Positions 1 to 11,653 are shown, numbered from the stretch's first letter. The stretch is DNA of 64,000 nt from Cacajao melanocephalus (GCA_963573385.1 CAUYLG010065780.1:62001-126000), one strand, 5' to 3'. Notes: generated by a model from the sequence alone, not told the origin. Numbers and translations are program-made.

Positions 1-38
1 TGTTGTGTATATGTTTTCTGTTCTTTCTATGGGTATAG

Positions 39-125
39 TAAGAATAAACGGGGTTCTCCAAACACTAACGCAGGCGCCAACTCTCCATCATCCACAAAGG
101 CCCGGAACACATCTAAGAGTGGGAA
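39..125 (+). CDS. HS6ST2: HS6ST2 internal cassette exon (candidate, 87 nt, in-frame)
   Basis: A pyrimidine-rich tract ending in AG at 37-38 is followed by an 87-nt open segment and a consensus GTAAGT donor at 126-131. Read with one leading base, it encodes a Ser/Thr/Asn/Lys-rich segment starting KNKRGSPN and ending NTSKSG, with one N-glycosylation sequon (NTS). It ends on two bases (AA) of a codon. The terminal exon at 40228 starts with the G that completes AAG (Lys) and continues NFHYITILRDP, so the phases match exactly. Without splicing, a TAA follows at 127-129. From established knowledge, HS6ST2 has long and short forms differing by about 40 residues between the 5' and 3' PAPS-binding elements. 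This exon could supply 29 of those, with the rest from an exon outside the window; that split is inference. The insert would sit just before the 3'-phosphate-binding strand of a Golgi-lumenal enzyme. Confidence 0.8.
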
Positions 126-189
126 GTAAGTGAAAAAGTGCTCTTGTACATCTGACATAGCTGTCAAAAAGTCAAGTGCTGTCCTCCTT

Positions 190-330
190 TTGTCATCCAT
201 TCATATTCATTGAACAAAGATTTGTGGAGTGTATTCTGTGTGCCTCACACTGGGCTCGTCACTGGGGAACTGAAATGAGCAAGGCATGTGTCAGTAATAT
301 TGGGTGCATGAAGAACTAGGGAAGAGGGAG
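190..330 (-). repeat. L2-like fragment
   Basis: attcattgaacaaagatttgtggag followed by a tgtgcctcacactgggctc-like run matches the reversed L2 3' end. Old and diverged. Confidence 0.5.
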
Positions 331-440
331 GAGAGGGATGGAAAAGTCAGGTTGATGACTCTGTAAAGATGGTTTAGGGCTGACTGTGAAGGGCAAGGAC
401 ATAAATCCATAAGGGCAATGTAAGAGTTGGACTACTAATT

Positions 441-2585
441 TCAAAAATTAAAGAAAGCAGCAGCAGCAGCACTGATTTATGACTTACAAAGTCCATGAAA
501 ATCTGTCTTGATCCATATACTGAGGTTTAGGCTTGAGTTAGAAGACTCTGGTAAGCCTTTCCATAAATTTCCTGGTTTAAGTACATTTCTATTTTAACCA
601 TATCACTGATTTATATGATATGTATATTCTTTTCCTAATAACTAACACGCACCAGGTCCTACGTGAAGCTGTCTTTTTGGTATTATCAAAACTTGGATGG
701 GCTGAATATTTGCAATATTAGATTGACCTTTTTGGGCTTATTCCAGAAGACAACACCAGCCGATCTCTCCCTTTGGCTTCAACAAAGTGTGGCAAGCTCA
801 GGCAGTGTGATCCTGCGCAGATGACATAACTCCAATTAGACACTTCCCCTTGGAAGTTGCTTCAGCCCTGTGGTGAATGACTCGAGTTCTCTGTAAGCTC
901 TCTTTCCAGGGTGTGGGGCATTGTGACGGGCAGAAACACAGCCCAGAAGGAGCACACAGCCTGCATCTAGGAGAAGACGAAGGATGCCTTCATCATGCTA
1001 AAAGCTCTAATCTAGCAATAAGATATGTCAGTACAAGAGCACAGCTTTGCAATGAAAGGTGTATTTGTAATGGTCATATATTTTATGTATTCAGCATTGG
1101 ACCGTAAATGCTGCACTTTGAATATGATCTTATATTCAATTCCCGAAGTGAAAGATCTATGGGCTGCCTTTTTTTCCTTCTTTTCCTCTGAATACCATTT
1201 CAGGTTTGCATATAAAGTTGAATACGGGCTATCTTGCAGAATATAAAAAATGGTGTTAAAGACATAAAACTAAATCTCCAAGCAGTTAGAACTTATTTCA
1301 GTTATTTATTGCTGAGCACCACAATCAAAATGCTATATAAATTATGAAGGAAGGGAATTGATGCACACATTCCCAAGCAGCTGAATGTTTTCAAATTAGT
1401 CCCAATTCATTGTTAACACGTACTCTCAGTTAACAGGATGGCATTGGAGAACTTCTTTTTAACTCCATGCTTGCAACAATAGGAGACCCTACCTGGGCAC
1501 CTTGTACCTACCTGTCACACTTACAGCTGCAGGGCACAGTCTCCATTTATTAGACCCTGATGTATAATTATGGGTGTTTGTGATTTGCTGTTGCCTTTCC
1601 AAAGGGGCCTTGTCTTGTTTCTTTTGGCTTTGCAGGAGTTCACTCTTTTACTTTTTGAGTGAAGAATCTCTGTGTGAGCTGCAAAAGGAGCAACGGGTAG
1701 AATCTGAGTTGAGATGACATAGAGAATGCATGCCTAATACCATACCCAGGTTTTCAACAGTGGGAGGCCTGAATAAATACATTCTTAAGTAGATAAAAAT
1801 GATCTATATCTCACTTGCCATACTTGGATACATCCCACGCTTCTGCCATGGTGAAGGGTCTCCCTCTTTGCACATTTTGAACTAGGTATCTTTCATTTGT
1901 CATGTATAGTGACTCATAGACTGAGCTAGTTCTGAATTCTTCATTGTTTTTGTTGGTTATCAGTGAAAAATTACAAGTTCTCCGACATCCTCTTCCTAGA
2001 TACGTGTGCGAGGGTTTCTTGCACTGTGCTCCTCGTCTTAGTCCTCTCCCAGCAGTTTTCAGGAGATTTTTCTTTTTTTCCATCACTGCACATTTTCTCC
2101 TTCTTGGGATATCAGTGTCAACAGGAACAATACTAGTCTTGAAACTATGAGGAGCGTTTTTCACACTTTATAGAACAATGCCTATGGATGTTTAGGCACT
2201 GTGTTCTAGTTCAGAGAGATTTGTGATTTCCAGTTCCTGCTGCACTGTCTATGCATTTCCTTAGCTTTGGTGTGTGTGATGGTGGGAGGGGGGGGATAGG
2301 TAGGTGTCTCCACCCCAAGGCTTTTCCCCCTGGTGCATTTTCACAGCAGCCAGCACAGAGGATGCCATGTTCTGATGTTATTTGACCTAATGACAATATG
2401 ATATAGAGCAGTTTTTAAGAATTTCCCTATGTTGTTTTGATGCTAGACACAGGCTGAGAGATAGAAGGAGGATTCTTTTCTTCTCTGAAAAGAAATTCAG
2501 TCTCCTTTTTTTATTTGAAGGAAACAAAAATGCAGAAATCAAGCTGCCTGAAATATGCTTCATGGCTAAAAATAAGGAATATGTG
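441..2585. other. HS6ST2: Intronic sequence with no recognised feature
   Basis: AT-rich unique intron with a short CAG run near 460-475 and a G-run at about 2285-2297. The short ORFs on both strands resemble no protein I know and have no splice context. Confidence 0.6.
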
Positions 2586-2589
2586 TTGA

Positions 2590-2740
2590 CTGAGTGTTAT
2601 AGGCCAGCCTGTGTCCCAAGCACTTGGTATATTTTTTCTCATAATCCTCGCCTACGAAAAGCTCATAAAACAGGCACTATTATTTCTTTTATACACAGGA
2701 GGAATTGAGGCTCCAAGAGGGTAATGATATGCCACTTGAG
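2590..2740 (-). repeat. MIR SINE
   Basis: The reversed MIR order is visible: tgactgagtgttat, ccaagcacttggtat, ataatcctcgcc, caggcactattattt and a gaggctccaagagggtaatgata core. Confidence 0.65.
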
Positions 2741-2804
2741 GTCTCCAAATGAACAATTTTGGTAAAAATTTTTCTTTGGCACCAATAATAATAGTAGTAG
2801 GAGT

Positions 2805-2940
2805 AACTAAAATATATTAAGCATCTACTTTGTGCCATATCACTGGACTCTGGGGCCATATAGATAAATATAAAATACTGTAGGTGCCCTCAAGCAGCTC
2901 ACAGTCTTAGTAGGGATGACAGAGGATGACAACGTGGTAT
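2805..2940 (-). repeat. L2 fragment
   Basis: Reversed L2 end: ttaagcatctactttgtgccat, actctggggccatatagataaa and gtgccctcaagcagctcacagtc. Confidence 0.65.
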
Positions 2941-2989
2941 TTAAGTGCTACGATCCCTAGCTGATGTCAGTGTTGGGGTGGGAAATAGG

Positions 2990-3770
2990 TCATATGGGGA
3001 TATCAATAAAGGACCTGAGAAGCAGTCCTTGAGCTCTTTAATTTTATCCATTTACCCTTCAGGTAGCAAGGCTAGGTCAGAGGAAGAAAATGCAAGCCGG
3101 TCACTCTGAGGGGGTGGAGCAGAATCCTCTATATATTGGTCAGAACACATTGGAGTTGTGGATTAGGTCACAGCTGAAATGGAATGTCTAATTCCACCTT
3201 TTTCCGACTTTGGTACATTTTGAGCCTACTGAGATTCAGTGTAGCATGCTGAATCGCTTAGGAAACCTACAGCTTGAAAGTTGCATCAGTTCTGCTTGCT
3301 CTGTTTCATTGCCTGGATGTGAAGCTGGGTAGCCAGCCCTCTGTTTCAGGGAAGAACAGATGGAATGGGATATGTCTGAGCAGCAGAGCCAGACTACCCT
3401 GGAAATGACTTTCAGGGAGGTGCAAGCAGTTTCTTCTATGCCGACAGTGAGCCAAATTGACAAGACAGGAAAAAAAAATGCAGTGCAGAACTGTATCACT
3501 GAGATCAGGAAGCATAGGTTTTGCAGAAGTTGACCCATGACCAGCCAGGCCAGGCCACGCATTTAGACTCACATATGGTTCCCTTTGGTAATGTGAACCT
3601 ATTATTCTGGCCAACACAGCAGACCACAATCAATCCATTTGCTGACCCATTGGATTATCCCCAGAAAGCACATAAACTGTCAAAGCTGAGCATGTGTAGT
3701 AGCCAGCAAGAGCCTTTATAATGTTAATTTGGTATCAGAACGTTTTTATACTTTACCTGAGACCAATTAT
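2990..3770. other. HS6ST2: Intronic sequence with no recognised feature
   Basis: No recognisable repeat or gene. Two antisense ORFs of about 107 codons overlap in different frames at 3236-3629 and look like chance openings. Confidence 0.5.
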
Positions 3771-3774
3771 TTTG

Positions 3775-3905
3775 CTGAACAGATAAGGACACTAAGACTT
3801 AAGAAGGGTAAGTCACTTTCCGTGAGGCACACACTTAGCTACTAGCAAAGGGCAGCCTGGACTTCTGGTCTTCTGATGCTCGTTCCATGATCTTTCCACT
3901 GCAAT
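3775..3905 (-). repeat. MIR SINE
   Basis: acagataaggacactaagactt, gtaagtcactttccgtgaggcacac and ttctgatgctcgttccatgatc follow the reversed MIR order. Confidence 0.6.
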
Positions 3906-4305
3906 GTGCACTACAATTCTTCTCCCAGAGAGCAAGATACTTCAGGTGATCACACCAAGGGAGGCCAGGAGCCAGATCTCAGGATGTCCAGCTGGGTGCT
4001 CTTCCATCTTCTTGTGTGGGCTCTGCCAGCTACTGTAAAAATGGAGACTTTTTGGAGAAATTAGAATCATCCCACTTTAAACAATTGTAGCAGTAGCGGT
4101 GATGAAAGGAAAAAGCATGCACTTCTCAGATGCTTCATTTTTTCCTCTAAAATAATACCATTCTGGTTGTATTTGGACAGCTACCTTTCCTCGACAGTAT
4201 TGTTGAGCCATCTCAAGCCTCTTAATATACTCCATCAATGAAGCAATAGAGAACTCATAGATCACTACAGCTATTCTCACTCAAGTCAGCCAAACAAAGC
4301 TGAAT

Positions 4306-4352
4306 AGATACAGATTAGATTAGATAGATAGGTAGATAGACAGACAGATAGA
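4306..4352 (+). repeat. GATA/GACA microsatellite
   Basis: An imperfect (GATT/GATA/GACA)n run, including gatagataggtagatagacag. Confidence 0.85.
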
Positions 4353-4379
4353 TGTACATATATCTCTATCTATGTATGA

Positions 4380-4932
4380 CATTCAGAGGCATCCATTTAA
4401 AAATTAAATTGCCCAAAGTTGAGATAATGATGGAACTCGATCACTCCTGTCAGTCTGAGATGATTTTCACATAGGCTCAGGCTAGGGAATAACAAGAACC
4501 AAGTCCAATTTTCAAGTACTAGTGAAGATCATAAATATTATGGGGCTAGGGCAGAGCAACCAAGCACAGTGCCTGGCAAATGATACTGTAAGTGTTGAGT
4601 TAAGCACTATAAGTGATGGCTTAAATGAATTAAACTAGGGGAAGGAGGGATATTAAAATGGGGAAAAAAGGTGTACAGAAGGGGAATATGAGATGATCAA
4701 GTCAAACCCTGCTCACTCCACAAATCTACTTGGGGCTGCCTCTGGTAGCAGATGCCACAGGAAGACTGACGTGTCACTGCCAGAAGTATCTCATAGCGAA
4801 CAAACCTGTGTGTCTATTCAGCGGTATCTAGATGAGAGTAGTCAAGAGCACATGGCTTCATAAATAAACTAAACATACTGGCACCCCTTTGCTTTTGGCT
4901 GGCAGGAGCCAAATGAAAAACTTTTCTGCTTT
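4380..4932. other. HS6ST2: Intronic sequence with no recognised feature
   Basis: Unique-looking intron with no repeat I can name; 3910-4300 upstream is similar. Confidence 0.45.
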
Positions 4933-4949
4933 AGAAAGATAAAGTGAAG

Positions 4950-5260
<311 letters not shown>

Positions 5261-5279
5261 AGAAAGATAAAGTGAAGTC

Positions 5280-6085
5280 TTGCTTGCTCTGTTTGGACTC
5301 AGCATGGTGTGGTTTCATGTGTGGCTTCACCTGTTTTCATGTTCATTGCTCGAACCAGAGTTCTGCATATTATATTGCGATTATGTTTTTTCCTCTAATT
5401 GAGAGCCATGTATTTTTTCTAAGACAATAGGTTGTGACTGTTGCTAAGCCCCCTAATTTTGCCCCTGTGTGTGTATGAAAGTATGTGTGTGTGACTGTTC
5501 TTTCTCTTCAAAATAGTTGTATGCTGGGCGAACATAGCAATCCAATAGCCACGTATTTGATTTTGCCAATAATCGCTGTAGTTTTATGTGATAATGTCAA
5601 TAGTTCCTTAGTTTAGCTATTAGACTAAGTCTAATATCACAAAAGCTTGTGACAAATCAAAGCATTAATATTACTGCTTATTTTCTCTCTCTCTCTTTTT
5701 TTTTTTTTGTTGCAATTGCACCTTTGTAGAAAAAGACAAATGACAAAAGCGTGAACTGGTATCAGAATGTATTCCTAAAGGTGGCTTTTAGTGGAGTATG
5801 CTCAAGGGTGAATTCATTTATAGCTTCACTACCTTTTCCTTCAATAATCCCCCATCCAGGATAGTGTGACACCTTTGATCACAACAAAATTTTCAGCTTA
5901 TCCCAGAAAGTGCATTTATTAATAAGGAGGAAAGTAGCCTAACCTATTTGAAAAAGACTTTCAATAACAGGATAAATAACATGGGCTGGACATACTTTGA
6001 TATTTAACCTAGTGCTAATCAGCTGCAGCAAAGGGCTGTTCAAAGACATCTTTAAATAAATTAGGCAGCCTTGTGTGTGTTTGAA
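5280..6085. other. HS6ST2: Intronic sequence, short simple repeats only
   Basis: Contains a GT-rich stretch at 5466-5492 and a CT/poly-T run at 5684-5709. No gene seen. Confidence 0.5.
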
Positions 6086-6089
6086 AGAA

Positions 6090-6262
6090 CATCGGCTTTG
6101 GAGTAAAATAGACCTGGATTTGAGTCCTGGCTCTATTACTCATTAACTTTGTATGTATCTCATTGGGCTGTCGGTGAGGATTAAATGTCATAAACTAAGT
6201 AAGACTCTCATAGTGCCTGGCACAGGATAAGCACTCAATAAATGCCAACTAGTGATTATGCT
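6090..6262 (+). repeat. MIR SINE
   Basis: Forward MIR: ggctttggagtaaaatagacctggatttgagtcctggctc through gtgcctggcacaggataagc and actcaataaatgc (pieces listed separately). Confidence 0.75.
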
Positions 6263-6934
6263 TGTTTCAGCTGCCAACGTATTACAGCGGGGGACAGTGT
6301 GACCTGGCCAGCATGATTCTGATGAGCTCTGGTTGGCTCAGTTTTCCTGGTTATCTGATTTTGCCAGCTCCTGAAATGTGGAAGCAGAAGCCCCAGCACC
6401 ATAATAACAACATAACATAAACAGTGCCCACAGATGAGATACTAGAAGAAATGAGTAAGAGATCCAGGAAGAAAGAGTCCAGCCATGGAAACATTTCTTA
6501 GCAAGTTCACATGCATCTCTGTGATGGTTAGGACATACAGTACACTGAGTGGCATAACAAATCCCCCTCTCCCACCCCACATATGTGACTGTCCATGCTG
6601 GCCATGCTTCTATAGCTTAGTTAAGAAGAGTGTTCTGTTAATCGAGCCTTGAAAAGCAGGAACCATTTTTTTCTCCCCTCACCTGCCATACAAAAGTCAC
6701 AGAGGCAATGTGCTGCTGCTCTCTAGAACAGGGATCCTCAGTCACTCTTTTTCTACCTCTGTGGCATACATGGTTGAGACTTCTCACTTACATTGCTGTG
6801 GCAGAACTCAGGGTTCTGTCCAGTTCCCAGGAACTGTCTGGTATTTCACTCCTCTCTCTCCCTCTTGGGAAAGCCTAGGAATGCAAGGAAGAGTGATGTT
6901 AAACAAGACTTCTCTATTTTTTTCCAAGTAATAA
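6263..6934. other. HS6ST2: Intronic sequence with no recognised feature
   Basis: No repeat or gene recognised. Confidence 0.45.
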
Positions 6935-6937
6935 GTA

Positions 6938-7045
6938 AATCTTTCTTTCTTTCTCTTTCTCTTTCTCTTTCTTTCTTTCTCTCTCTCTCTCTCTCTCCCT
7001 CCTGCTTCTCTTTCCCTCCTTCTTTTCTTCATCTGTTTGTTCCTT
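6938..7045 (+). repeat. Pyrimidine-rich (CTTT/CTCTTT/CT)n tract
   Basis: Over 90 bases of almost pure C/T: CTTT units, then TTTCTC units, then (CT)n. The antisense ORF with long Lys/Arg/Glu runs at 6808-7086 is just this tract. Confidence 0.9.
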
Positions 7046-7104
7046 GATCCATTAATTCTTCCACCCCAATTTTTTTTAGCTTTCAACTGAGCTTTTTCTG
7101 AACT

Positions 7105-8140
7105 ACCTTAGCACCTGTCTTGAAGATCATTTGTCCACAAGTATTTGGGTCTATATCTGGACCTGGTGCTATTCCATTGATCGATACATTTATACTTATG
7201 CCAATACCACATTATCTTGATTACTATAGCTTTATACTAGTATTGAAATTAGGTGCTGTTAGCTCTCCAACTTCATTCTTTTTTCTTTCTTTCTTTCTTT
7301 TTTTTTTTGAGATAAGACTGTAACCCAAGCTGGAGTGCAGTGGTGCAATCACAGCCCACTTGAACCTCTCTAGTAACCAGTACCACAGGCACATGCCACC
7401 ATGTCTGGCTAATGTTTTTTGTAGAGATGGATTCTATGTTGCCCAGGCTGGTCTCAAACTCCTGGGCTCAAATGATCCTCCCACCTTGGGATCCTAAAGT
7501 TACAGGATCACAAGTGTGAGCCACTGCATCTGACCATTCTTCCTTTATAACTTGTTTTGGATATTGTACATCCTTTCCACATCCATATGAATTTTAGAAT
7601 CAGTCTAAAAATTTCTGCAAAATGAAAAAGAAAAAAGTAGCCTGCTGGGATTTTGGCAAGGAATGCCTTGAATCTTTATATTAAATTTAGGGAAAATTGA
7701 CATCTTAACAATATTGAGTCACCATGAACTCAGTGTATCTATCCATTTATTTGGATTTTCTTTAATTTCACTCATCAGTGTTTTATAGTTTTCAGGGCAC
7801 ACACTTTTCCTATTTTTTGTCAGATACATCACTAAGTATTTTACATTTTTGATGCTATGGTAAATAGTATTGTTTTGTTTATTTTGATTTCTGATTATTT
7901 CTAATACATAACAGAAGTATAATTGATTTTTATACATTAACCTTATATCCTGCAAAACTTACTAAGCTCAGTCATTTGTTTCAGGAGCTTTTTGTTTGAT
8001 AGATTCCATCAGATATTCACTGGATATTCAACATAGATGAATATGTTATATGTGAATAAAGACAGATTTATTTATTTATTGACATCTAATTACAGCTTTA
8101 AAAGCCTAACATTGCTCTTTAGTATATCCATTCAATGTTG
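7105..8140 (-). mobile_element. L1 fragment (older L1), split by an Alu
   Basis: Antisense of the L1 ORF2 3' part: caccttgtc-like lead, gattactatagctttatactag, then after the Alu gccttgaatctttatattaaat, tcagtgttttatagttttcagg and tatcctgcaaaacttactaagc. Broken by many changes and not coding. Confidence 0.8.
7281..7535 (-). mobile_element. Alu (AluJ-like) inside the L1
   Basis: Reversed Alu: gagataagactg, gctggagtgcagtggtgcaat, gcccaggctggtctcaaactcc, ending gtgagccactgcatctgacc. A short 'cattctt' duplication flanks it. Part of the right arm is missing. Confidence 0.85.
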
Positions 8141-8145
8141 AATAG

Positions 8146-8483
8146 TGATATGGTTAGGCTCTGTGTCCCCACCCAAATCTCATCTTGAATTGTAATCCCC
8201 ATAATCCCCACATATCAAGGGAGAGACAAGGTGTAAGTAACTGAATCATGGGGCGATTTCCCCCATGCTGCTCTTGTGATAGTGAGTTCTCACAATAACT
8301 GATGGTTTTATAAGGGGCTCTTCCCTCTTCGCTCAGCACTTCTCCTTCCTGCCACCTTGTGAAGAAAGTGCCTTGCTTCCCCTTCACCTTCTACCATGAT
8401 TGTGAGTCAATTAAACCTCTTTCCTTTCTCAATTACTCAGTCCTTGGCAGTTCTTTATGGCAATGTGAGAACTGACTAATACA
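8146..8483 (+). mobile_element. Solo LTR of THE1/MST (ERVL-MaLR) type
   Basis: Starts TGATATGGTTAGGCTCTGTG and ends GAACTGACTAATACA, as this family does, with the internal gattgtgag...attaaacctctttcc segment (LTR poly(A) region). A perfect 5-bp target duplication AATAG lies at 8141-8145 and 8484-8488, so this is a complete solo LTR left by recombination. Confidence 0.93.
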
Positions 8484-8489
8484 AATAGC

Positions 8490-8810
8490 TATGAGTTTTT
8501 TGGTGTGTAAATGATTTCCACCCACTTCAGTTTGGAAATAGACACATAGGACAATGGAGAGACAGCTGGACAATGGAAGTGTTCTCTGAAGATGCTGTTT
8601 TGGGAAAAAATGGTTGATCCCTGCCTTTATTGCATGGCCAAAGCTAGATTCCCATAGTTCTGCCCAGATATATTTCATCAGAGAAAAGTAGATCCTATTC
8701 ATGGGGAGAAGGGGGAGGAGGAGGAGAAAATGTGAAAAGCAAGAAAAGTAAGCCCTAAAGTTCATAGAATCACATACACTCTTCTCATTATTCTCATTCT
8801 TTCATTCATA
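8490..8810. other. HS6ST2: Intronic sequence with no recognised feature
   Basis: Purine-rich run (gaagggggaggaggaggagaa) near 8707. No gene recognised. Confidence 0.45.
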
Positions 8811-8811
8811 T

Positions 8812-8963
8812 TTCCTCCCTCCCTCCCCCACTTCCTCATATTCCCTCTCTCTCTCTTTTTCTCTCTCTCTCCCCCTCCCTCCCTCTCCCACTCCCACTCC
8901 CATTCCCACTCACTCTCCCTCTCCCTCTCCATCTCTCTCTCCCTCTCTTTCTCCCTCCCTCCC
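8812..8963 (+). repeat. Long C/T (polypyrimidine) tract
   Basis: About 150 bases of nearly uninterrupted pyrimidine, with (CCCT)n, (CT)n and CTCCCA-type hexamers around 8885-8930. Confidence 0.92.
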
Positions 8964-8981
8964 TAAGTTCTTTGAAAGAGG

Positions 8982-9147
8982 TAGTATAGTATAATGGTTA
9001 AGACAGCAAATGCTGGAGCCTAATTACAATTTTAAAAGCCAAGCTTTGCTCTGGTCAGGTTACCTGATCCCCCTTTGCATCAATTTCTTCATTTATAAGA
9101 AGCTATTAGTAGTTTCTGCTTCATAAGGTTCTCTTGAGGATTAAATT
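8982..9147 (+). repeat. MIR SINE
   Basis: Forward MIR: tagtataatggttaagacagca, a ctcttgaggattaaatt end and the usual tttcttcatttataa box. Confidence 0.65.
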
Positions 9148-9295
9148 CTTTATTCATTCAAAAATTTTACTGAGTGCACAATAGGTACAAGATGCTACTC
9201 TAGGCTCTGGGGATACAGCATATAACAAAACAGACAAAATTCCCTCTTCTTATGTCCCTTATAATGGAGGGTTATAGTCATTAAACAAGTAAAAT
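9148..9295 (-). repeat. L2 fragment
   Basis: tattcattcaaaaattttactgag, then ctctggggatacagcatataac and aaaacagacaaaattccctc match the reversed L2 3' end. Confidence 0.7.
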
Positions 9296-9514
9296 ATGTA
9301 TTATTTTAAAAGGGAATAAGTCATAATTAGGAAAAATCAAGAGAGAGGTATAAGGAATGGTGGAGGCAAGAAACTTGGCAATTTAATGTAGTTCAGGGTA
9401 ACATCACTAACGGTGGCATTTGAGGAAGGATACGATTTATTTAAATTGGTTAAGGCATGTAAAGAAATTGGAATAATTCTTCACATACAGCAAAAATATA
9501 ATAATACCTTTATG

Positions 9515-9720
9515 AATTATAATTTATTGAGCACTTTCTGTGGATCCAACACTGTGCAATGTGCTTTACATATTATCTTGTTTCATTATAATAGGCCTAT
9601 AAAGTAAGGGTTATTAGCCCTTTCTATTAGGAGGAATCTCAGAAGACATTGGCTTGTTCAAGGTCACATATTTAGTAGGTGATGGGGCCAATACTCAGAT
9701 CACATCTGAACTTGTCTTAC
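9515..9720 (-). repeat. MIR SINE
   Basis: ttattgagcactttctgtgg, gtgctttacatattatcttg and ttcaaggtcacatatttagtagg in reversed MIR order. Confidence 0.7.
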
Positions 9721-9734
9721 GAGGCTAAGTTCAT

Positions 9735-10655
9735 CTACCCCTTCTAGAGACATCCTACGTGCTTAGGGACCATATTAGACTGGGCTTTGATTCACACAGA
9801 TTAGAAGACTGGTCCTGCTGCCGGAGGCCTCAGTTAGATGGAATAGGATTGCGTAGCTAAAAGCTTCTGCAAGGGCTGTGGGGAGTGGTGAAATATTACC
9901 TTCTCTTTAGTATTTCATCTTGAGAATAAGGGCAATATTGCCTGGTCACCGGCACCTGGCTCTGACTCTTTCACTACTGTGTATGTTGTGGGCAAGCAAC
10001 CTAAGATTGGGAAGTGGGGAAGACAGAAATAAAACGACATTATTGGTCAATGGCTATTACTCCATTACAAAAGATGATTTGGGTTTTCAGAATGGTCATT
10101 TGCTAAAGTTTAAACAAAAAAAAAAAAGAAAAATGAGGCTAGACTCAGCTCACTGATGACTGAACTATAAATTCTGCTTGGAAAATGCTGGCAATGCTGT
10201 AAAATTCAGGCCACCATCTGTTAGTGCTTGCTTAAAGTAGCATTTGCACTGGATAATTAAGATGTCACATGCATTTGAAGCACAAATCATCAGTGAGTGC
10301 ATGGGTGCCTAGTATCCCTGGAAAGATTGTGGATGGTGAACATGTTCTGAGAGGAACATCATGTTGCTTGAAGAATATATTTATATGATATCACAGGAGC
10401 TAGTGTTTTGAGTCACCTGAGTGGGACTAAGTAGAGGAAGAGATGAGGACACTGAGAAAACTGCTTTCTTGAATTGACTGGATCATTTAATCAAAATGAT
10501 CAACTGGCTAGGCCCATGCAGTCTGGCAGGCCTAATAATACGTTTGGCCATCACTGTAAAGCTCATCATGAATTCAGGGATATAAGGAAGAAGGGAGGCA
10601 ACTCTGGCTAAGCTTAAAATTCCTAATTAAAAAAGAATTGGCTGTAAAGTACTTT
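9735..10655. other. HS6ST2: Intronic sequence with no recognised feature
   Basis: Unique-looking intron with an A-run at about 10120. No gene or repeat I can name. Confidence 0.45.
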
Positions 10656-10659
10656 ATAA

Positions 10660-10860
10660 TTTGCAAACAGCCTTCTCTTTTGTTATTTCATTAAATTTTA
10701 CCCACAGTCCTATGAAGTAGGAATTATATCTACATCTTACAGATTGTAAAACTAAGGCTGAGGGAAATAGCATATTTTTGCCCAAAGCCACATAGATAGT
10801 AAGTGGCAGAGCCATGATTCAAACCAGGGCCCTTTTAACTCTAAATCCTGAAGTATTTTT
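10660..10860 (-). repeat. MIR SINE
   Basis: Reversed MIR: cctatgaagtaggaattatat, gcccaaagccacatagatag, agtggcagagccatgattc. Confidence 0.75.
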
Positions 10861-11054
10861 CCTACTCTGTAGAGCCCAAGCACAGGCTGCTCTGATATTA
10901 GAGTCAAATAACTTTAGGTATCTGACACAAAAAAAAACCCAAAAAACATATTTTACACCTTTATAGTCAGGTAGAGAAACTTACAGACTTTAATTCCTAC
11001 AAAGATGCCAGAGACTACCAAACATAACGAGGGCCTGGAATTTTTTAATAATAA

Positions 11055-11165
11055 GAAGTAACATTTATTGAGTGCTTCCTATGCACCAGGCCCTGTTTGA
11101 AGTGCTTTAAATGTATGCACTATTTCATTTAATCCCGAGAACTACTCCATGACATTGATTCAAGG
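11055..11165 (-). repeat. MIR SINE fragment
   Basis: taacatttattgagtgcttc, atgcaccaggccctgtttg and tcatttaatcccgagaac in reversed MIR order. Confidence 0.7.
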
Positions 11166-11588
11166 AAAGCTCATCAGTAGATTAGATGGTGTCGCCCATA
11201 CCCAAATTTTGAAGGTTCCCTTTGGGGTGATGTCCAGGTGCCTTCAGCAGACACAGCATGACTGGATTGTGGAGCTGAGCCAGAGTAATGATTCTCCCAA
11301 CTTTGGAGTCTGAAGAGTTTTGCTTTTTTGGCATCAAAGATCATAATTAATGGAAGACTGGGCTTGCTTCCAGGTGGCTCTTCAAGAGTGTCCGTCTTTC
11401 TCATCATGGTTGGGGAGGAGATCTGTGCTCCACAGACTTTAATAAGATGTTCTCTAGCTAACGTCTGCATGTTTATCTTCACTTCCCCAGTACGTGCCTA
11501 TGGACACTTCAAGGATGATCAAGTTATTTTGTGCCTTCACCCTAGGCACCAGGGCACATGCTTCTGTTGTGATCTTTGTCAGAAAATA

Positions 11589-11653
11589 CTAGGTTGGTGC
11601 AAAAGTAATTGCAGTGTTTGCCGTTACTTTTAATTACTTTTGCACCAACCTAA
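11589..11653 (+). mobile_element. MADE1 (mariner-derived MITE), internally shortened
   Basis: Perfect 20-bp inverted arms, AGGTTGGTGCAAAAGTAATT at 11591-11610 and its exact complement at 11632-11651, surround a 21-nt loop. MADE1 is normally about 80 bp; here about 15 bp of the 3' inner arm is missing. The terminal sequence is diagnostic. Confidence 0.95.

Noticed and set aside
43..125. Alternative start of the cassette exon at the AG of 41-42
   Set aside because: It would give 83 nt, breaking the frame with the terminal exon. The AG at 37-38 keeps it.
6808..7086. Highly charged Arg/Lys/Glu ORF on the minus strand
   Set aside because: Translated polypurine strand of a simple repeat, not a protein.
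8154..8387. ORF also seen at 44214-44459 with a shared ending (SLDMWGLWGLQFKMRF-like)
   Set aside because: Both are readings of the same THE1/MST LTR in opposite orientations. Solo LTRs of this family encode no protein.
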